Shown here: positions 63,845 through 64,000 of the stretch, one piece after another
Layout of the letters: each line of letters begins with the position of its first letter
How positions within the stretch are numbered: position 1 is the stretch's first letter
DNA from: Clostridia bacterium
Lineage (GTDB): Bacteria > Bacillota > Clostridia > Christensenellales > Borkfalkiaceae
Reading direction: 5' to 3'
Assembly (NCBI GenBank): GCA_017626495.1
Contig: JAGAIP010000005.1
Span: 326,116 to 390,115 of the forward strand
DNA: 64,000 nt
Program-made: the position numbers and the translations under genes
The notes under the pieces: generated by a model
Database searches by the model: none
What the model saw: the letters and a program-made list of their open reading frames with translations, nothing else
Told to the model about the DNA's origin: nothing

Positions 63845-63986
63845 TTGACATAACGTGTCGAAAGTAGTAAGATAGGCAAGCTTTCGAAAGGGAGCTCAGC
63901 GAAAGATCATATCCGAAAAAAACTCAAAAAAAGTCAAAAAAAGTTTGAAAAAACGCTTGACAAGAGAGATAGAGGTATGATAAGAT
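63845..63986 (+). promoter_or_regulatory. Tandem promoters, probably of an rRNA operon
   Basis: P1: TTGACA (63845-63850), 17 bp, TAAGAT (63868-63873). P2: TTGACA (63957-63962), 18 bp, TAAGAT (63981-63986). After each -10 comes A(G/T)GCAAGCTTTC, so both start regions match over about 17 bases. Tandem near-consensus promoters of this kind drive rRNA operons in Firmicutes; the genes would lie right of the window. Confidence 0.7.
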
Positions 63987-64000
63987 ATGCAAGCTTTCAC

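Overview
The window (64 kb, about half GC) looks like chromosome from a spore-forming member of the Clostridia/Firmicutes, probably an uncultured gut-type lineage. Evidence: two tryptophan T-box leaders, a yybP-ykoY leader, an L27 with a Firmicutes-type N-terminal extension, AddAB instead of RecBCD, the spore protease YyaC, a CotH-type kinase, and SpoIIIJ/Jag-type YidC and KhpB genes. Lineage placement below class is inference. Most genes left of about 56.3 kb are on the minus strand and those right of it on the plus strand, which fits a replication origin near 56.3-56.8 kb.

Layout. 0-13.6 kb: the end of a DeoR regulator, a block of tandem terminator-like 92-bp repeats, methyltransferase-HAD-small protein genes, a membrane protein, addBA, a lipoprotein, a membrane-anchored XRE regulator, and tilS-hpt. 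13.8-16.5 kb: a tRNA cluster (fMet, Met, Glu) followed by an accessory patch with repeats carrying pieces of the tRNA-Glu 3' end, a nucleotidyltransferase gene and 27-bp direct repeats. 16.6-25.3 kb: T-box-trpS, elaA, an exonuclease, rpsB-tsf, an iron-uptake operon (feoA-feoB-Cys-rich protein) behind a palindromic metal box, and rplU-rpmA. 25.3-31.9 kb: a complete tryptophan operon trpEGDCFBA behind a Trp T-box. 32-37 kb: Mn-type riboswitch-cation exchanger, Nudix, NifX-like, DUF4250, GntR, DUF3237-like and a group B [FeFe] hydrogenase. 37.2-44.8 kb: tRNA-Leu, an acetyltransferase, and a carbohydrate locus (GH43, two permeases, large binding protein). 45-50 kb: ParB, ParA, FtsH, three parS sites, CvpA, YyaC. 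50.4-51.9 kb: acetyltransferase and AraC regulator. 51.9-56.8 kb: khpB-yidC-yidD-rnpA-rpmH-dnaN and an oriC with DnaA boxes and a DnaA-trio tract. 56.8-64 kb: rsmG, a SLOG protein, a Nudix-MutY fusion, CotH lipoprotein, NlpC/P60 lipoprotein, M29 aminopeptidase, a small membrane protein, and tandem promoters that probably drive an rRNA operon just outside the window.

How it fits together. Two separate T-boxes with TGG specifiers tie both tRNA-Trp charging (trpS) and tryptophan synthesis to tRNA-Trp charging. The 44.9-56.8 kb stretch is an origin domain: ParAB, parS cluster, DnaN, and the rpmH-rnpA-yidD-yidC-khpB string. Its odd feature is that dnaA is not next to the origin; dnaN sits alone, reading away from it. 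I did not find a convincing wholly new defence or mobile system. The least conventional material is the tRNA-Glu-linked repeat patch, the tandem terminator block, the origin arrangement, and the Nudix-MutY and enlarged YidC proteins.
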